64,000 nucleotides of DNA from Cycas panzhihuaensis (Eukaryota > Cycadophyta). The position numbers and the translations under genes were made by a program. The DNA lies in contig CM041465.1 in assembly GCA_023213395.1 (NCBI GenBank), positions 39,253,741-39,317,740 on the forward strand, in the 5' to 3' direction. Below the pieces are notes generated by a model. It was not told where the DNA came from and searched no databases. It saw only the letters and a list, made by a program, of their open reading frames with translations. The stretch's first letter is position 1, and each line of letters starts with the position of its first letter. Of this stretch, positions 11,139 through 22,480 are shown piece after piece.

Positions 11139-12045
11139 CTATTTATTTTAAACTACCTTTCTACTAAGTGATAGATCAACAAACTCCCATATACTATTTT
11201 TTATGAGAGATTGGTATTCTTCATTTATTACATTTTTCCATACTGTATGTTTTACCATTTCTTGGTACATTATGGGATCTTCCTTAAGAGTAAGGTGTAG
11301 TTATACCCGTTCAAGATCAGTATATAATGATTCCTGCATCATTGCTCTATGGGCATTTCGAGTGTCAGTTTTGCCTACTTCATCTGGTCATATATCCTTT
11401 TTGAGTTGGTAAGCTTCATGAGATCTTCGAGTTGGGAATGGGATCATCATTTTCTCAATTTCTTGGTTCTCATCTTGTTCACTAAAATAATCATTTTGTG
11501 AGGAGGATGTTGATGCACTTGAGGAAGATGGTCCTTCTACCACTATTTTGCCTTTGTCAACTGAAGGTGGAGAGGATGGTTCTTCTGTAATGGCTTTGCC
11601 TTTGTCAACTTTGCTATCTTCAAAGAATGGTGTTGGATGTGCATTAATTGATTCAGAGTCACAACTTGTATCCTCCTAGGCTCTATTGTCATCTTCCAAT
11701 ATTTGGAGTTATTTATATCTGTCCCCCTCCAAATTTTGGAATCTGAACATTATATTTGATAATATTATTATAGTGGTGTGAGGGTATTTTGGAGTCCAGT
11801 CTAATCAACTGATCCTCTGTCTCCACAAAAATGATATCTTTGGTAATAATAATTTTTTGTTTTAAAGGTATAAAGACCTTATACCCTTTCTTATCCATAG
11901 GGTATCCAACAAAGATGCATTTAAGTGCCCTTGGTTGGAGTTTATTTCGATCTATATCTAGAATGTGGGCATAGCATGTAGAGCCAAAAATTTTGAAGTA
12001 GTGAAGAATGGGGGCTTGTCCTGACCACTTTTTATTAGGTGATTG
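11139..12045 (-). pseudogene. Element B integrase C-terminal region and RT linker
   Basis: The open part (11713-12045) reads NKKWSGQAPILHYFKIFGST, then LQPRALKCIFVGYPMDKKGY and the hydrophobic strand before RT. This is the standard integrase C-terminal block of Copia. The sequence between 11139 and 11712 is low-complexity and serine/acid-rich, as is usual between integrase and RT. Element E is inserted at 12046; the preceding integrase residues are found at 22481 onwards. Confidence 0.82.
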
Positions 12046-12863
12046 TGTTGGAGTCAAAAGTGATCCAATGGCTGTGTGAGGACCAGAGGTAGGTCAGATA
12101 ACCCATTTGTGTAGAGTGCAGGGCCGTGCAGATGCGCACGAGGCAAAGCAGCGAGAAAAACAAGCATTGCAGGTGCGTATGATAGGTGCGTGCACGGGCA
12201 CGTGTATGACATAAGCGTGCAGTGGCGAGCGGAAGCAGCGGTGGTACGCACAACTCCAGGGGATCAGTGAAGACCTGTCGAGGTGCCAGACGTACGTACG
12301 GATGTACGAACTCAAATGAATAATTAATTAAGGCTTAATAAGTGATTAAGTGAAAGTGCGCATGGTGAAAGAATGCAGTTATGACGGTCATAACCCTTGA
12401 TAAAGGTACTAGCATGAGTACTTAAGGAGGTACGCATGATTCACCTGGTTAGGGTGAGAGCCGGATATCAGGAGTACGCAAAGGTGCGATGGGCGATGCG
12501 CATGACAACCAATTGGAGCATCACTGTATGATAAGTACCTTCTGGGTACACATTGTATGAGAAAAGGCGTATCTTTGCTAGAATGCTCAGGAATGCATTC
12601 CAACCTCTATGTAAATGAACTGTTGACTTAATAAAAGGAAGAGTTACGTGGAAATTGGTGTATTCTTGGTGTTGTGATGATGATTTGCTGAGTATGTATT
12701 GATTTACATCTTCTTTGTGTACCATTACATGAATTATATATGGAATGTATGTGGAATGCATGTGAATGACCATGTTGACGGTATCCACGAAACTAGACTA
12801 TAGCTACTGTAACCTTGACAAGTGCATTGATTCCATAAAGGGTGTGGAATCTATAAGTCAACA
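12046..12863 (+). repeat. Element E 5' LTR (818 bp)
   Basis: It starts TGTTGGAGTC, ends AAGTCAACA and matches 21662-22475 with indels and substitutions. It is rich in GTAC-containing words (ACGTACGTACGG, GGTACGCATG) and contains the block TTAGGGTGAGAGCC, shared with the LTRs of element G. AATAAAAGG near 12632 could serve as a TATA or polyadenylation region. Confidence 0.95.
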
Positions 12864-12884
12864 TTGGTTCCGTTGCCTACGTCC
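12864..12884 (+). other. Element E primer-binding site, tRNA not assigned
   Basis: TTGGTTCCGTTGCCTACG follows the LTR. Element G has the matching TTAGTTCCATTGCCTACA on its own strand next to its LTR. Conserved position and sequence in both copies support a primer site, but it is not the initiator-methionine type and I cannot name the tRNA. Confidence 0.65.
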
Positions 12885-13004
12885 GTTGAGGAGGGACAGG
12901 GCCTAGGCGTTTCAAAGGAAAAGCATGTGTAAAGGGCAGAGGACCCTGGCTGCCGTCATGATGGCGGGTTGTAACTAAGCCACCAGCAGCCAGGGGACCT
13001 TCCA

Positions 13005-14640
13005 ATGCCACCTAAGAGGCCTTCAAGGTCGGAAGAGCCCCAGAAGGATACTTCACCCAAGGAAAAGGAAACCAGCAGACAAAGGGCGCTAAGATGGTCA
13101 AAGGAAGCAAAACTCAGAAGGGCGAGGAGGTTAAGTTCGCAAAACAATGAGACTAAGGGACAGTCCGTTGAAGGATTTGAGGCAAGTGGAGCCCAGACAC
13201 CTCAGGAAGAGGAAACCCATGGTGAACACATGGTATTGACACACCCCTATCGGAGATGATTTGTTTGCTTGGGAGATTGAAGGAAGCCAAAAGTGGATGA
13301 AAAACATGAGGAGATCCTAACGGAGGAAGTATACGGTGGAGGATGGCAGAAGGACCTAGGTGTGATGATAAGAAGGCGGAGGAAGGTCCCTCGGCATATT
13401 GGGAAAACAAGCTAACGAGATAGCTTTTTGAAGATTCGACAGAAAGGGGATCTGATCAATCTTACATTATGGTAACGCCATTGACTATACAAGTTCCAGG
13501 TGTAGTGGAACCTATACACATAAAAACTCCATTTAAAAATCTACTTTTTGGGAAAGAGAGTATAGCGGTAGTCACTCCCAGTGCATCCCCAAAGGAGGGA
13601 GGAAGGGAAAGATCACCATAAGGTGGGGGACAGTTGCAATCTCCCAAAATGGACTACTATAGAGACTTTGGGAAACTAATCTTTAATGATACTTCAGACG
13701 CAGCAGAGCATATGTATCTATTTCAGAACCTCATTGATACCAAAAAGATTACAGACGAAGATGAAATTAAAGCACGCTTCGCCTGCACGTTGAGAGGAGT
13801 ACCCTTGGCTTGGTATAAGGAAACAAATAAGAATGAGCCATGGGTGAAGATTAAGAAAGCGTTTGAAGAAAGATTTCAAAAGTTTGCGATAATGAAGGCA
13901 TGTGATCGCACTTGAGAAATCAAGCGGTAAGGTGTCCGTCCTAACTTACATTAGTCGAATGAAAATTATTGCAGCGAGCATGATCAACGAAACGATAACG
14001 GATCATAATATGAAAAATTACTTCGTAAGAGGGTTGAATGAAAAGTTGCGAGCCATGATGCATGCTCAACCGTTAAAGTCATTCAAGAATGCTCAGGATC
14101 TGGCATTAAATTTTGAAATGGAAATGGATGCCCAAGCAGGAGGACAAGATTCCTTGCTGTTAAGATTACAAGACGAGATTAGAGAGCTGAAGCAAAACCA
14201 ATACAACCGACCCTTCTACCAGGTAGGGGTAGCAGAAGAGGAATCAGAATTGGAGGCATTAAGAAAAGAGGTAGCAAGATTGAAAATCAGAAATAGCAGG
14301 AAGAAGAAGAGCGCCCAAGAAAGAGCACACTGGAAGAGTGACCAAGTGGTGCCACATCTGTGAAGAAAACTCACATACCACCCGGGAATGTGATTTGAAT
14401 TTGAAAAACAGTGCGACGCACCAACAGGAGAAGTGGTGCCACATATGTGAGGTTGACACACATACAACCAATGATTGTTTCTACAATCCCAGGGGAAAAG
14501 CATTCAGAGGTCGAGGTCGGGGAAGAGGCAACCCACCTCGAAATATGTATACAACGAGCAGTGAGACCCTCGAGGAAAAATAGATGGGGAGATGCCTCAT
14601 CTGCAGTTCGAACCTTTGGAAGTCCGAATGCCCAATGAGT
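13005..14640 (+). pseudogene. Element E gag
   Basis: Gag would form the particle. It starts at ATG 13005 (MPPKRPSRSEEPQK), a basic N-terminus also present in G. The capsid core lies in 13634-14150: MDYYRDFGKLIFNDTSDAAE, then FACTLRGVPLAWYKE and WVKIKKAFEERFQKF, the retrotrans_gag pattern of LxG.A..W followed by W..l...F..rF. Two intact CCHC knuckles follow near 14350 and 14440 (CHICEENSHTTREC, CHICEVDTHTTNDC), with a third damaged one near 14597 (CLICSSNLWKSEC). At least three frame changes occur (near 13260, 13910 and 14340). Confidence 0.9.
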
Positions 14641-14751
14641 AAGAATACTGAGCAGGCATTCGTGTCGTGCTTGTAAGCGACCACAAAATAGAGGATTGTA
14701 AGGGTAAAGCCAAAGCGACTAACACGATGACAATCGTGCGAAACCAAGAAT

Positions 14752-15981
14752 GTGAAATTACAAAACAAGCAGAAAGAGAAATTGGATGAAGGATATCCAA
14801 ATCCACCAACAGAAATGGATCGGTATAAACAAGCAAAACAAGTGTTAGATGGTTTAGTCCGGGAGGAGAATATACTACCAATGGATAAACCAGAAACAAA
14901 ATATGTTTATGTTCAGAAAAATAAACAAAAAGAGCAAGAAAAACTACCGGAAGAACTTACGACAAAACCCCAAATGGTGCAAATGGAAGAGTTGTTTAAA
15001 GGATTACCAGCAGAAGATATTCCCAGAATGTTGTTGTTGATGGAAAATCTAGTAAAACAGTTACAGTTGACTATTTCTCTGTCTCAAGTTATTGACTGGA
15101 TCAAAGGAGGAGTGCTACAAAAAGGAATTACCAAGAGTTTGAAACAAATTATACCATCATTCGACATGGATCCAATGGTAACCATATCAGTCTTTGGAGA
15201 AACATTCCCACGAGTAATTGTGGATGGAGGCGCAGCAGTAAGTGTGTTACCAACTGCAACATGGCGTAAATTAGGAAGCCCAAAGTTGGAAGCAACGACT
15301 TATTCGTTGAAGTTGGCTAATGAATTATTGGTATGACCTATGGGCAGATTGGCCAATATCAAAGTAGACGTGGCAGGGATAGTGGTAAGAATTGACTTCA
15401 CAATTGTGGAAACGGAGAAAGGAGCCACATCCTACCCGGCACTACTAGGAAGGCCATGGTTATACAAAACACAATGCCTTCAGAATTGGGAAAAGGTAAC
15501 CTTCACTCTATCAGACAACAACAACAAAGTGGTACTACCAATGCTGGGAAGAAGTTCGATTGAAGTAATTCCAGATGAAGGATCCAACACCACGGTAACA
15601 AGCGATACGACATTTTCTTCCATTGGGGAAGAACATATCTTCCACATGGCAGAAGAACCCACCACATCGAATAACCACCAGTGTGAAGAACCAACGGATT
15701 TTGAAGAAATATACAACTCTTCGAATGACAAACACGGTACGAGGTTCGTGGATTATTGGCTTCAGGATGCATATGAAGTAAACTCTTCTTCTCACAGATG
15801 TAATTTGTTATCTAAATGTGTATCTGTAAACATTGATAATAATTTAAATTCTTTTGAATATATGCTGACTAACGATCATTTGAAAATTGGTAACAACCTA
15901 GACCAACCAACCCTTAGCTTACCTAGTAATTTTTATAGTTTTTTTGTAGTTAATAGTAACCCTGACATCCCATCTACTTGA
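14752..15981 (+). pseudogene. Element E protease and linker
   Basis: The aspartic protease motif is VDGGAAVSVLP at about 15219-15252, with GG in place of the common SG or TG; element G has the same site as VDRGTAVNVLP. The second half, with PALLGRPWLY near 15440, is the conserved end of Gypsy proteases. A TGA at 15335-15337 interrupts the frame between LVxPMGRL residues. A long acidic, asparagine-rich linker runs to 15981. Comparison with G shows that a small deletion near 15975 knocked the frame out; originally the linker read on into the following gag-like region. Confidence 0.88.
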
Positions 15982-16760
15982 TGGGTCACGAGGTAGATTC
16001 CCTACCCCCCCCCCTTATTACAACCTGAGGAAGGAAGTAATATCCCTTCCTCTTCTTCCTTAGAGGTACACCCACCCAGCCATAAATCTCTTCCAACCAT
16101 TGGCACCAAAGCGTGGAAATGGAAGGAGGATTCTTTGGTAAGTACTTCTAGCGATGCAGTCTAGGAAGTAAAATCATTATTCGGAAAAACAAACTATCAA
16201 ATCTATATTGGGGATTACGTTAAACCATTCTATGGGAGCAGGTTATATGGGACTACCCATTTAACACCTGCGTTGAGTATTGGATAGATCGAGAAATTGG
16301 GATAAAACCCAATGGCGTGAGACCTAATCCTAACCCTGCGAGGGAGAGCTTGGTACTGGTACTTAGCTCATCAACATACTCTTAGGAATTGGCAAGATTT
16401 GCAGACGATGTTTCGAATACGATTCGATCATCCAAACCAACTAACTATTCCAATATTCTACGTAGGTCATAACCCTAGAAAACACATACAGGTGTGTAAA
16501 CAAAATTGGAAATCCTTGAGTATACCTAAGCGGAATTGGTCTAACTACTTCTACCACACCTTGGGGAGAGTAGCGAGAGGCGGTTCTGGGAAGGGAGCAA
16601 AACCTAGATATAACTTGGGGAAACCTAAAGGAATCTTTTATAAAAACCTTTAAGCATACTTCGGGAAACCAAGAAATAAACAAAATCTTGAAACACATCA
16701 GAATAATGAGCATAAAACTAGAACAACATTTAAGAGATCAGGAAACAGTAGAATCTATAC
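15982..16760 (+). pseudogene. Extra Gag-like region inside Pol of element E
   Basis: Between protease and RT the sequence carries two further segments with the retrotrans_gag pattern. One lies near 16325-16440 (LTLRGRAWYWYLAHQ, then LQTMFRIRF). The other, near 16545-16660, is now out of frame: LGREQNLDITW and then NLKESFIKTFKHTS in a shifted frame. Element G has the same two segments in a better frame at 38880-39621. The main gag has its own copy at 13780-13880, so each element would code three such segments. No zinc knuckle or protease motif accompanies these two. Whether they are capsid-derived or only resemble capsid needs structure comparison. Confidence 0.7.
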
Positions 16761-17800
16761 ATAGTGAAGAAGAAGAAGTTATGAATTATCCTGTAGAGTT
16801 TACAGAATTCACTGTTGGAGAAAGAAAAGTAGAAGATGCCCCAGGGCACAAAATCGAAAACGTAGAAGATGTGGGTATGACGAAGTTGAAAACTACAGAA
16901 ATTAATGTTGGTAGTTCCGAAAATCCTAAGTTTATTCGAATTGGAAACTATTGGGATTCCCAAACGGTAGCAGAAGCTCAACAATTATTCGAAGAATTCC
17001 GTGATGTGTTTGCATGGTCGTATAAAGACCTAAAGGGTATTCCTCCGGAGATAGGAATGCATCATATTGATCTAGTAGAGGACGCTAAACCAGTAAAACA
17101 ACGACCATACCGGATGAATCTGAAATACAAAGAAAAAGTAAAAGCAGAACTTGATAAGATGTTGGAAGTAGGCTATATATACGAAATCGACTACAGTGAC
17201 TGGGTGAGCCCTGTAGTAGTGGTTCCCAAGAAAAATGGGAAAATTCGTGTTTGTGTGGATTACAGACAGTTTAATAAAGTGACGAAAAAAGATCTATTTC
17301 CGTTACCTTTCACGGAAGATATTTTGGAACCAGTTGGAGGGAATAAAATCTATTCATTCACAGACGGATTTAGTGGGTACAATCAAGTGCAGATTGCCCC
17401 GGAAGATCAGGCAAAGACAACATTCGTAACAGAATGGGGTACGTATGCCTATAAGGTAATGCCATTCGGTCTTACGAATGCACCAAACATTCGGTAATTG
17501 TGATTAATATTTTTTAAAAATTTATTGGAGAAAAAGTTGTTGTATTCCTAGACGATTGGACATTGTATAGGTTAATGAAAAATCATATGGAAAACTTGAG
17601 AGAAATGTTGCAAACCTGTCAGGACAATAAATTGTGTCTCAATCCAGAAAAATGTACATTTCTGGTACCCTTTGGAAACTTCTTAGGGCATATAATCAGC
17701 AGGGAAGGATTGCTGACAGATCCAGCAAAAGTGTCTGCCATTCTACACTTTCCAGGCAAGTGCGAGGAAGCGACTAAAAGGTTTTCTGGGTTTGACAGGA
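16761..17800 (+). pseudogene. Element E reverse transcriptase
   Basis: The open frame 16688-17497 carries FEEFRDVFAWSYKDLKGIPP, then YSDWVSPVVVVPKKNGKIRV, CVDYRQFNKVTKKD and TDGFSGYNQV, then MPFGLTNAP. The catalytic box is VVFLDDWTLYR near 17538-17570, with FLDD in place of the common YVDD or FMDD; G shows the same box, so this is a family trait and not damage. A shift near 17497 and another near 17800 break the frame. The C-terminal part with FLGHIISREGLLTDPAKV is in 17563-17808. Confidence 0.93.
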
Positions 17801-18421
17801 TATTATAGAAAATTCATCAGAGGATATGCATACATATCTGGACCTCTGGAAGAGTTGCTAAAAAAAAATATTGAATGGATATGGACGGACGACCAACAAC
17901 GAGCATTCGAAACATTAAAACAGGCCATTGTAGCAGCGCCTATACTGCGATTCCCAGATTGGAAGAAAACTTTTCACGTACATGTGGATGCGTCACAATA
18001 CGCTATTGGATGCATATTAGCACAACCCAGCGATGATAAAATGGATCATCCAATCTATTTTGCCAGTCAGAAACTTACGAGAGCTGAGCAGAATTATACG
18101 ACAACGGAAAGGGAAGTACTCGGCATGGTTTATGCATTACAAAAGTTTCGACATTATCTGTTATCCAATCCATTCATGTTTTTTGTCGACCACCAAGCCT
18201 TGATGTATCTAGTAAATAAACCCATTATGCGAGGAAGAATCAGCAGATGGTTAATGTTGTTTCAAGAATTCTCATTCAAAATCATTGTGAAACCTGGCAA
18301 AGCACACATCATTCCAGATCAACTGTCGAGAATAAAAAACAGAGAGAAAGCCACATGGATACCAAATGATTTTCCAGACACAGCTCTATTTAGCATAGAT
18401 CTCGGTTCAGTGGTGGTATGA
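17801..18421 (+). pseudogene. Element E RNase H
   Basis: RNase H follows RT in the 17792-18421 frame. It carries FHVHVDASQYAIGCILAQ (first catalytic aspartate), ASQKLTRAEQNYTTTEREVL (glutamate) and FFVDHQALMYLVNKP (second aspartate), then RWLMLFQEFSFKI, the ordinary Gypsy order. This domain is open throughout, making it among the better preserved parts of E. It ends about 30 bp before the integrase frame. Confidence 0.92.
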
Positions 18422-18452
18422 GGGAATACCAGAGTACCTAGCGACCGGTGAA

Positions 18453-19650
18453 GTGCTAGCAGAGTTAGATTGTACAGGGAAAAGAAATTTCATCAGAAAA
18501 GCGGAGCCGTATCAGCTTATCAGCGGTGAGTTGTACAAATTAGGGCCGGATGACATATTGCAACGTTGTGTTCAACAGCATGAGACAAACCAGATCATGT
18601 CCCAGGCACATGAAGGAGTAGTGGGTGGCCACATGGGAAAATTGGCCACATGGCGAAAAATCTTGACGTCGGGATTCTGGTCGCCGTCAATGTTCAAATA
18701 TGTCAAAAAATGGATTCAAGCATGCGATGATTGCCAATGCGTGGGGAAACCTAATCGGCAGGATTTCCAGATTTGCATCCCATACTACCTTTGGCCTTGG
18801 ATTCGAAGATGGGGCTCGACTTTGTGGGGCCAATCAAACCGGTAGCGAAGATCAAAAGCTTGATACATTACGGTGGCAGCGATTATACGACAAAGTGGGT
18901 GGAAGCATGCGCATTGAGAAAAGCCGTCTGAAAGCCAAGATTTACGTATGAGGTAATAATCACGCGATTTGGATGCCCTTTGGAGATCGTCGGTGACAAG
19001 GTGCCCACTTCCTCATCCAAACGATTGAAACATTGACAACTGCCTTCATGATTAGCCATCGGAAATCAACTCCCTACTATCCGAGAGCCAATGGTCAAGC
19101 GGAGAGTTCGAACAAGATAATTGAAAACTGCTTGCGAAAGATATGCGACATCGGCAGATCGGATTGGGCTGAGAAGTTACCCTCATCTTATGGGCCTTTA
19201 AATGCGACATATAAAAGATCAGTTGGACATACCCCATTCCAGCTTGTATATGGCACAGAAGCCATTCTTCCGACCAAGTTCGAGATACCCAGCTTACAAG
19301 TGGCAATACAATGTCGATTAGATGACCTCCAGTCCTTGGAACGACGACTGGAAGATTTAATACGGTTGGAAGAAAGCGACACCTATGGCTGGTTGCAACA
19401 TATAGAAAAGCGGCGACAAAAAGCGTGGCATGACCGCCATCTGCGGAAACCACAATTCAACGAAGGTGATCAAGTATTGTTGTATGATAACAAATTCAGA
19501 ACGCACCCCAGGAAACTCAAGATGCGATGGTTGGGACCATACAAGAATTTTCGAGAATGGATCGGTGCAGCTTTGAGAAATCGACGGACCTCTGCTACCA
19601 ACATGGGTAAATGGTAGCAGACTCAAGCCTTACATTGAGTAGCCCAGTTT
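18453..19650 (+). pseudogene. Element E integrase
   Basis: The zinc domain (18453-18780) has HETNQIMSQAHEGVVGGHMG and CDDCQ, the HHCC arrangement. The catalytic D lies in the LDFVGPIK segment near 18815. The second, near 18990, is in a degraded stretch (EIVGDK where SDQGTHF is expected), and the E is in PYYPRANGQAESSNK near 19080. GHTPFQLVYGTEAILP and the DQVLLYDNKFR tail follow. Frames change near 18845 and 19030. I see no chromodomain or envelope-like membrane segments after it. Confidence 0.9.
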
Positions 19651-19929
19651 ACCAGCAGGATCAGCTGGTTGTACCATATCGTATTGCATGATGTTGAGGC
19701 AACCAACTGCCTTGATACCGAGCCATGATCCAGTTCAGTATGAATACAAAAATAGAAAAAAAAATGAAAAAAAATAAAAAATAACCGTAACTCATTACTG
19801 ATATAAGTAACAACAGCATCATCTGATAAAAATCAGAGGAAAATTCATTGGCATACAAGCAAATTCGATTATGCGTCTGCAAAAAAGGTATGTTACCAGT
19901 GCGTCTGATTGGAGCGATGATAAAAGTAA

Positions 19930-20345
19930 AAAATGCACTATACGTACTAAAGGAATTCAATAAAGTACGCATAGTTTAAAAAAGTGACTCGGAATTACAC
20001 TATACGTACTTGAAAAGTACACGGACATGTACGCATAGTATAAATAACTTTAAGTGGCTCAATTACATTATCGTGCACGAAAAGTATGCGCAGTGCATAC
20101 GGTGCAAAGGGCGTAAGTTAAAATTTACGATTATCGTATAGCGAAGTACATAATCGGTGCACGCTATGTAAAAGATACTCAAGTGATTGGTTACATTATA
20201 CGTGCAAAGGAAGTGCGCAATCAATGCGTATAATGAAAACCTTTAACATTATCGTACCAATGGCGCGTATAAGACAAAAATCATAAAGCGACAAATCATT
20301 ACGTACCTGCGAACATTCCCATGCGGTACGCAGAGCGGAACGAAC
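19930..20345 (+). repeat. Diverged tandem array of imperfect palindromes (element E)
   Basis: About six or seven units of roughly 50-68 bp each begin near ACATTAT or ACTATACGTAC and contain an inverted partner such as GTACGCATAGT. The best unit pairs ACTATACGTAC with GTACGCATAGT (about 19998-20040), and another pairs CATTATACG with CGTATAATG (about 20194-20233). The array lies between integrase and the extra ORF. Element G has a related array in the same place. Confidence 0.7.
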
Positions 20346-20481
20346 TACGGCACACAAGGATTTACTTGGGTACGTATCACAGTGCGCAAAATAGAGAAAC
20401 AACAAGCATTCTACAGAGGTACGTACGTACGGTTCTATTGGTACACTTTGTTTTCTTTCTTATCTCTGGAAATCCACAGCC

Positions 20482-21570
20482 ATGATGATGACAGTAGGGT
20501 GCCAAGAAGCCTACATTCCGAAACTCAAACAGGACCTTCAAGCTCTACTAGCTGCATTTCAGGCTAAGGTTAAGCAGGTAGACTGGAAAGACTACATTTA
20601 TTGTAACCCTATGTATTATGACCCGGAATTAATGGACCAAATCCTAATGGCCCTAAAAACAGACAGCAGAAAGGTCAAAATGGACGCGAACATAGTCCAT
20701 ACCATCACTGGACTTCCCAAGGACGGAGAGGTTCCATTGGGAGCAAAAAGGTCAGAGGTAGACAGGGAAATGTGGCTGAGGGAACTATGCCAGCCTAACA
20801 CTCAAATTATGTCCGGTGGAATCAGGGTAGCTGACATTATGGACGGCAGACTTCAGTGGGTGGCCAAAGTTATTAATTCCAGATTTTTGTCAAAGAGGAA
20901 GTATACCTACATCCAGAGAGGCATGATGCGGGTATTATTAAAAATCAGGGATGGAGAAAGAATGAATTGGTCAGAATTTTTACCAGAGAACATGAGACAA
21001 CGATTCTGAAATCAGGACACCCATTCCGCCATCCTTCATTGCTTTTGGCAATATTATTTTACCAGTGTCCGGAAGTGCAGTTGACTAGAACTACCATTTC
21101 TCCTCAGGAACCAATCATCAAATAGTGGGTAGCAGAGTTCCCAGATACAACAACGAGTATGGAAGCCAAACGACGAGTTCAAAAGCAAATGCAAAAGGTG
21201 CTTACCTGGTTACAAAAAATACTAGGAACACCTATTCCTCATCAGACGAAGCAAGCTGTTCATCGTTGCAGGAAGAGGAAGAAAGGGGAGGAGGAAACAG
21301 AAGAAGAAGAGGAGGAAGAAGCAGAAGCATCCTGGGAAGAATGGGAAGACTTCCCAGCAGCAACAGAGGTCGGAGAACCCTCAGCACCTCCTACACCGTA
21401 GGATAAAGCGGGACCTATCATTCAGATGATTCAGGACTTGGAGGCAGGGTACAAAGCAGAGATAGCGGCCCTTCAGGAAAAAATAAAGGAGAAGGATGCC
21501 ATTATTACCACCCTGACACAGATCAACGAGGAAATTTTGGGAGGACCGAGGCAGGAGGAGTCACCTTGAG
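20482..21570 (+). pseudogene. Extra ORF downstream of integrase (element E)
   Basis: An ORF starts near ATG 20482 and runs open to 21009, then continues in another frame (GHPFRHPSLL near 21020) past a stop at 21124 to about 21570. The first part has YCNPMYYDPELMDQILMAL, then IVHTITGLPKDGEVPL and RFLSKRKYTYIQRGMMRVLL. The second part is lysine/glutamate-rich with WEEWEDFP and ends in a probable coiled coil. Element G carries the same ORF (34092-35090). It resembles the plant-transposon-protein ORFs that accompany some plant Gypsy elements, but I cannot name the family with certainty. No signal peptide or membrane segment is seen. Confidence 0.75.
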
Positions 21571-21661
21571 ACAGAGTGGGGGAGGGATACCCCGAATTTT
21601 GATTTTTTAGAGTTTTGTTGAGCAAGGATGCTCAAACCCATAACTGTTGACCCGGGATAGA

Positions 21662-22475
21662 TGTTGGAGTCAAAAGTGATCCAATGGCTGTGTGAGGACC
21701 AGAGGTAGGTCAGATAACCTGAGTTGTGCAGTGCAGGCCAAATGCGGAGGTGCGCCACGAGGCAAAAGCAGAAAAATAAGCATGCAGGTGCGTATGGCGG
21801 TGCGTGCACAGGCAGTGCGTGTAATGACGTGCAGTGAGCGGAACCAAGCAGCGGCGGTACACATGACTCCAGGGGACCAGTGAAGACCTGTCGAGGTGCC
21901 AGACGTACGTACGGATGTACGGACTCAAAGGAATAATTAATTAAGGCTTAACAAGTGATTAAGTGAAAGGGTACGCATGATTGAAAGGGTACGGTTATGA
22001 CGGATCATAACCCTTGATAAAAGGTACCAGCATGAGTACTTAAGGAGGTACGCATGATTCACCTGGTTAGGGTGAGAGCCGGATATCATGAGTACACAAA
22101 GATGCATGAGACAGTACGCATGACAGCCAATTGGAGCATCACTGTATGATAAGTACCTTCTGGGTACGCATTGTATGAAAGGCGTATCTTCTTTGGAATG
22201 CTCAGGAATGCATTCCAGCCTCTATGTAAATGAACTGTTGACTTAATAAAAGGAAGAGTTACGTGGAAATTGGTGTATTCTTGGTGTTGTGATGATGATT
22301 TGCTGAGTATGTATTGATTTACATCTTTGTGTACCATTCATGAATTATATATGGAATGTATGTGGAATGTATGTGAATGACCATGTTGATGATATCCACG
22401 AAACTAGACTATAGTGCTGTGTAACCTTGACAAGTGCATTGATTCCACAAAGGGTGTGGAATCTATAAGTCAACA
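21662..22475 (+). repeat. Element E 3' LTR (814 bp)
   Basis: It begins TGTTGGAGTC and ends AAGTCAACA, pairing with 12046-12863. A purine-rich tract at about 21570-21590 (AGAGTGGGGGAGGGATA) lies some 75 bp upstream; the matching tract exists in G. That is further from the LTR than usual for a polypurine primer. Confidence 0.95.
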
Positions 22476-22480
22476 GATTG

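Larger units (their letters stand above)
12046..22475 (+). mobile_element. Gypsy element E (10.4 kb), inserted in B
   Basis: Complete by structure: 5' LTR 12046-12863, 3' LTR 21662-22475, and a perfect 5-bp target duplication GATTG (12041-12045 and 22476-22480). Domain order is gag, protease, a second gag-like region, RT, RNase H, integrase, a palindrome array, then an extra ORF. RT before integrase makes it Ty3/Gypsy. No chromodomain follows integrase, which points to the non-chromovirus (Tat/Athila-type) branch, by inference. Many stops and frameshifts make it inactive. Element G (minus, 33083-43652) belongs to the same family. Confidence 0.96.

Noticed and set aside
12035-12788. Cluster of minus-strand ORFs in the LTR of E
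   Set aside because: LTR sequence; the same ORFs recur at 21561-22337 and show no domain.
19930-20345. CRISPR-like repeat array
   Set aside because: Units are diverged, palindromic and without regular unique spacers, and lie inside a plant retrotransposon.
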